DNA from: Microbacteriaceae bacterium
GTDB taxonomy: Bacteria; Actinomycetota; Actinomycetes; Actinomycetales; Microbacteriaceae
Length of the DNA stretch: 7,580 nucleotides
Reading direction: 5' to 3'
Assembly (NCBI GenBank): GCA_011620705.1
Contig: WOYR01000226.1
Coordinates: 1-7,580 of the forward strand
The position numbers and the translations under genes were made by a program. The notes below the pieces were generated by a model. That model saw only the letters and a program-made list of their open reading frames with translations. It did no database searches and was not told where the DNA came from. Each line of letters begins with the position of its first letter. The first letter of the stretch is position 1. Shown here piece after piece: positions 6,101 to 7,580 of the stretch.

Positions 6101-7580
6101 CCCGGTGGCGAACGCGGACTCGGTCTCGGTGCGACCGGGACGGACCGTCTCCGTGCAGGTGCTCGCGAACGATTCAGACCCGGACGGCAGCCCGCTGACG
6201 GTCACCGCCGTGGCTCCGAACACGCCGAACACCGCGGCGAAGATCATCGACCGCGCCATCATCGACATCACCCCGCCGAAGGACCCGGGCAATTACTCGG
6301 TGATCTACACGATCCAGAACGAGTACGGCGGCACGAGCGCCAACTTCGTCACGGTCACCGTGGATCCCAACGCACCGCTGGCGTACCCCGTCGTGAAGGA
6401 CACCACGCTCTCGGTGAGCGATGTGATCGGGCGCACCTCGGTCGACGTGAAGGTGCTGAACAATGTCTTCTTCGCCGACGGCGATGTCCACACCCTCGGC
6501 ATCGCTCTCGTGCAGGGCTACAGCAGCACGACGCAGGTGCTGGCGAACAAGAACATCCGGGTTCGGATCGGCGACAAGAGCCAGATCATCCCGTTCTCGG
6601 TGTCCCATCCCGACGACGACTCGATCCGCTCATACGGCTTCATCCGGGTTCCGGGCTACGACGACGCCCTGCCGCAGGTCAACCTGAAGGCGCCTGCGCT
6701 CAGGGTGAAGAGCGAGCAGCCGCTGCGCATCGACCTCGATCAGTACGTGGTCGCGCTCGCCGGCCCGCGGGTGCACATCACGGACGCCGCGTCGGTGAAG
6801 GCCACCCACGCCAACGGCGACCCGCTGGTCGTCGATGACCACACGCTCGTCTACACCTCGGCCGCCCGGTATTTCGGGCCGGCATCCATCACCTTCGAGG
6901 TCAGCGATGGCGGTTCAGCGTCCGATCCGAATGGGCACACCGCGATCCTGACCCTGGCGATCGACGTGCAGCCGCGCGACAACCAGCCGCCGGCTTTCGT
7001 CGGCGGCGTCATCGATTTCGAGCCGGGGCAGCAGAAGGAACTCGACCTGGTGAAGCTCACCAACTATCCATACCCGGATGTGAACGAGCTCGGCTACACG
7101 GTGCTGGCGCCCGATCCGACTGGATTCAGCTACCAGCTCGACGGCCAGCGCCTGGCAGTGACCGCAGATGAGAGCGCCGCCGTCGGCACCGTCACCTCGA
7201 TCTCGGTGGGCGTGCGCGACGCGGTCAACGACGGTCTTGCGGGCAAGATCCAGTTGACGGTGGTGCCCTCGACGCGCCCGCTCGCCAAGACGGTGCCGGA
7301 TGCCGCGATCGCCAAGCGCGGCCAGACCACGACCGTCGACGTGGTCAGCAACGACCAGGCGAACAACCCCTTCCCGGACACGCCGCTCAAGGTGATCGAC
7401 ATCCGCGGAATCGACGGGGCCCAGCTGCCGGACGGCGTGACCGTCACGCCGAGCGCGGACAAGTCGAAGGTCTCGGTGTCGGTGTCGTCCAGCGCGCTGC
7501 CGACCGACGTGAACTTCCAGTACGAGGTCGCGGACGCCACGGGTGATCCTGGCCGCTACGTCTGGGGAAATGCGACCATC
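3183..7580 (+). CDS. Giant membrane-anchored Ig/cadherin-like repeat surface protein (3' end beyond window)
   Basis: The reading frame is open from ATG 3183 to the window edge (1466 codons, no stop). A short basic N-terminus (MIRQWVAAHRS) and one hydrophobic helix (about 18-36) fit a type II membrane anchor or uncleaved signal, placing the rest outside. Residues about 44-360 are strand-rich with short propeller-like units such as GSVWVGNN, GELWLLP and GLYGIPMDG; the only two cysteines (299, 313) sit here. A Gln/Asn/Asp/Pro linker (371-393) leads to about eleven Ig/cadherin-like domains. Best repeat openings: PPVAVDD (393), PPVAVDD (777), NPVANADS (973), with VLLND, VLDND and VLAND strands and DPDGD-type acidic turns that may bind Ca2+. 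No enzyme motif is seen. It starts 6 bases after the kinase stop with a poor ribosome site, so reinitiation or coupling is likely. Its role is unknown: wall-spanning structural, adhesive or sensory protein. Confidence 0.85.
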   Translation, partial: MIRQWVAAHRSLVATASSGTVITAVVAAVAIVSTGFTAQKLDLGDGSVWVGNNGSQVVGRANPQVLELNSVVRSPGTDLSVVQSGDEVLLVDHTDATVSIVDPATSTAGESVALPPDQPQLHLAGSRVAIYESGTGELWLLPQSELQKFDATTPSTLSLGAGTVVQLSPDGTLVAYSPQLGEVYRLDATSSDHVDQRWKVSLGSSSDDVQITAVGDQWAVLDTTTRKLAVEGRTVPLDGIISTTASAGAVLQLPSEAADRVMVATGDGLYGIPMDGSPPSRLVSGVSGTAAAPAMLNGCAFGAWTSGAAWRNCGTGSGTTLALDRMPAGARLAFAVNRQQLVLNDARGGASWAVQAGGELIDNWADLIPKNDDQQSQQNNQDVPPTVDPEQKPPVAVDDAFGARPGKATMLPVLLNDYDPNADVLVITAVDTIDDSLGRLDLVTRNQQLQITLAPTASGVISFGYTISDGRGGSASATVVVTVRTPEENSPPHQVRVTRTTVAEGGRISTQVIGDWIDPDGDPFFLTSATSAGSDHVSYQPDGVVVFTDSADGGTQKSVTLTMSDGRAQGSGSMAVTVKAVGQVPIVIEPWIALATAGEQITVQPLLHARGGNGPLRLNAVPAKAGITIVPSFDAGTFTFESDVVGTHYVEITVTDGDQNASGLVRVDVAAPPNASTRPITVPQTVFVTTLGSDTVDPTQTDIDPAGGVLVVTGLMNVPGDAGIEAEILDQRRVRVTLAKPLGGNTVVFNYRISNGLADAVGTITVVEIPRPAQLQPPVAVDDSVAVRVGDAIDIPVLDNDSQPDGGKITLDPKLAAPLPGGAGLLFASGGRLRYLAPQTAGNYSAVYSISGPDGQTAQAKVDISVREVDLATNNPPVPVPVTARVLAGEQVGIEIPLTGIDPDGDSVQLIGVVSNPEKGSIQSVTNGSIVYKAGDYSSGTDSFTYSVVDGLGSRATGTVRVGISARLAGARNPVANADSVSVRPGRTVSVQVLANDSDPDGSPLTVTAVAPNTPNTAAKIIDRAIIDITPPKDPGNYSVIYTIQNEYGGTSANFVTVTVDPNAPLAYPVVKDTTLSVSDVIGRTSVDVKVLNNVFFADGDVHTLGIALVQGYSSTTQVLANKNIRVRIGDKSQIIPFSVSHPDDDSIRSYGFIRVPGYDDALPQVNLKAPALRVKSEQPLRIDLDQYVVALAGPRVHITDAASVKATHANGDPLVVDDHTLVYTSAARYFGPASITFEVSDGGSASDPNGHTAILTLAIDVQPRDNQPPAFVGGVIDFEPGQQKELDLVKLTNYPYPDVNELGYTVLAPDPTGFSYQLDGQRLAVTADESAAVGTVTSISVGVRDAVNDGLAGKIQLTVVPSTRPLAKTVPDAAIAKRGQTTTVDVVSNDQANNPFPDTPLKVIDIRGIDGAQLPDGVTVTPSADKSKVSVSVSSSALPTDVNFQYEVADATGDPGRYVWGNATI
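4359..7580 (+). repeat. Tandem Ig-like domain coding array, about eleven units with a ~97-residue pitch
   Basis: Within the giant protein, domain boundaries by eye fall near residues 393, 490, 584, 674, 776, 875, 972, 1065, 1166, 1268 and 1364 (last unit cut by the window). Most units end in an alternating strand such as ATVVVTV, VRVDVAA, ITVVEI, VRVGIS or VTVTVD, and then a Pro-rich joint. Units 1, 5, 7 and 11 keep the (P)(V/L)A...ND consensus of bacterial Ig domains (Big_9-like); units 2, 6 and 7 carry DPDGD or DPDGS turns. The others are strongly diverged, and units 3, 4, 8 and 9 are the least certain. Repeats are conserved as protein, not as DNA, so this is not a recombinogenic nucleotide repeat. 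Confidence 0.65.

Noticed and set aside
4952..6838. 628-codon open frame on the plus strand
   Set aside because: Its product is dominated by Arg, Gly, Ala, Asp and His with no motif, and it is a shifted reading of the Ig-repeat coding sequence. The true frame from 3183 stays open through it.
4359..7580. The Ig array as a DNA-level tandem repeat, CRISPR-like array or phase-variable locus
   Set aside because: Units share protein pattern and pitch but not nucleotide sequence; no short direct repeats with uniform spacers are present.

Overview
The window reads as chromosomal DNA of a high-GC actinobacterium. The FHA/PP2C/kinase gene order and the style of the Ig-repeat protein suggest Microbacteriaceae (Micrococcales); that placement is inference from family resemblance, not a search. 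Everything is on the plus strand and tightly packed.

Layout. Bases 1-114 hold the last 37 codons of an aldehyde dehydrogenase of the gamma-aminobutyraldehyde type. After a short gap comes a four-gene run: an FHA-domain protein (192-824), a PP2C-type Ser/Thr phosphatase (821-1690, ATGA overlap with the FHA gene), a membrane-anchored Ser/Thr kinase with a fibronectin-III-like ectodomain (1752-3176), and, 6 bases later, a very large membrane-anchored protein (3183 to beyond 7580; 1466 codons seen, no stop). That protein has one N-terminal membrane segment, a beta-rich possibly propeller-like region, a Gln/Asn/Pro linker and about eleven bacterial Ig/cadherin-like repeats at a pitch of about 97 residues. 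No tRNA, rRNA, CRISPR array or insertion sequence was seen. The only gaps between genes are 77, 61 and 6 bases.

How the parts may work together. Kinase (writer), PP2C (eraser) and FHA protein (pThr reader) form a complete phospho-signalling set. It is joined to a surface protein long enough, if extended, to span much of a Gram-positive wall. The FHA protein carries two copies of an acidic DLDDT motif in its disordered N-terminus. Both have the hydrophobic +3 residue that FHA domains favour, as in the phospho-switch of mycobacterial GarA. I propose that the kinase phosphorylates these threonines and the protein's own FHA domain then binds them. From memory of related genomes, such clusters continue with MoxR-type AAA ATPase, DUF58 and transglutaminase-like genes; these would lie past the window and cannot be verified here.

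Non-coding structure is concentrated in two places. One is a nested palindrome inside the FHA gene (244-281). The other is a G/C-run hairpin cluster plus a 14-bp inverted repeat around the PP2C-kinase junction (1654-1739), which contains a possible -10 element and could set kinase expression separately from the FHA-PP2C pair.
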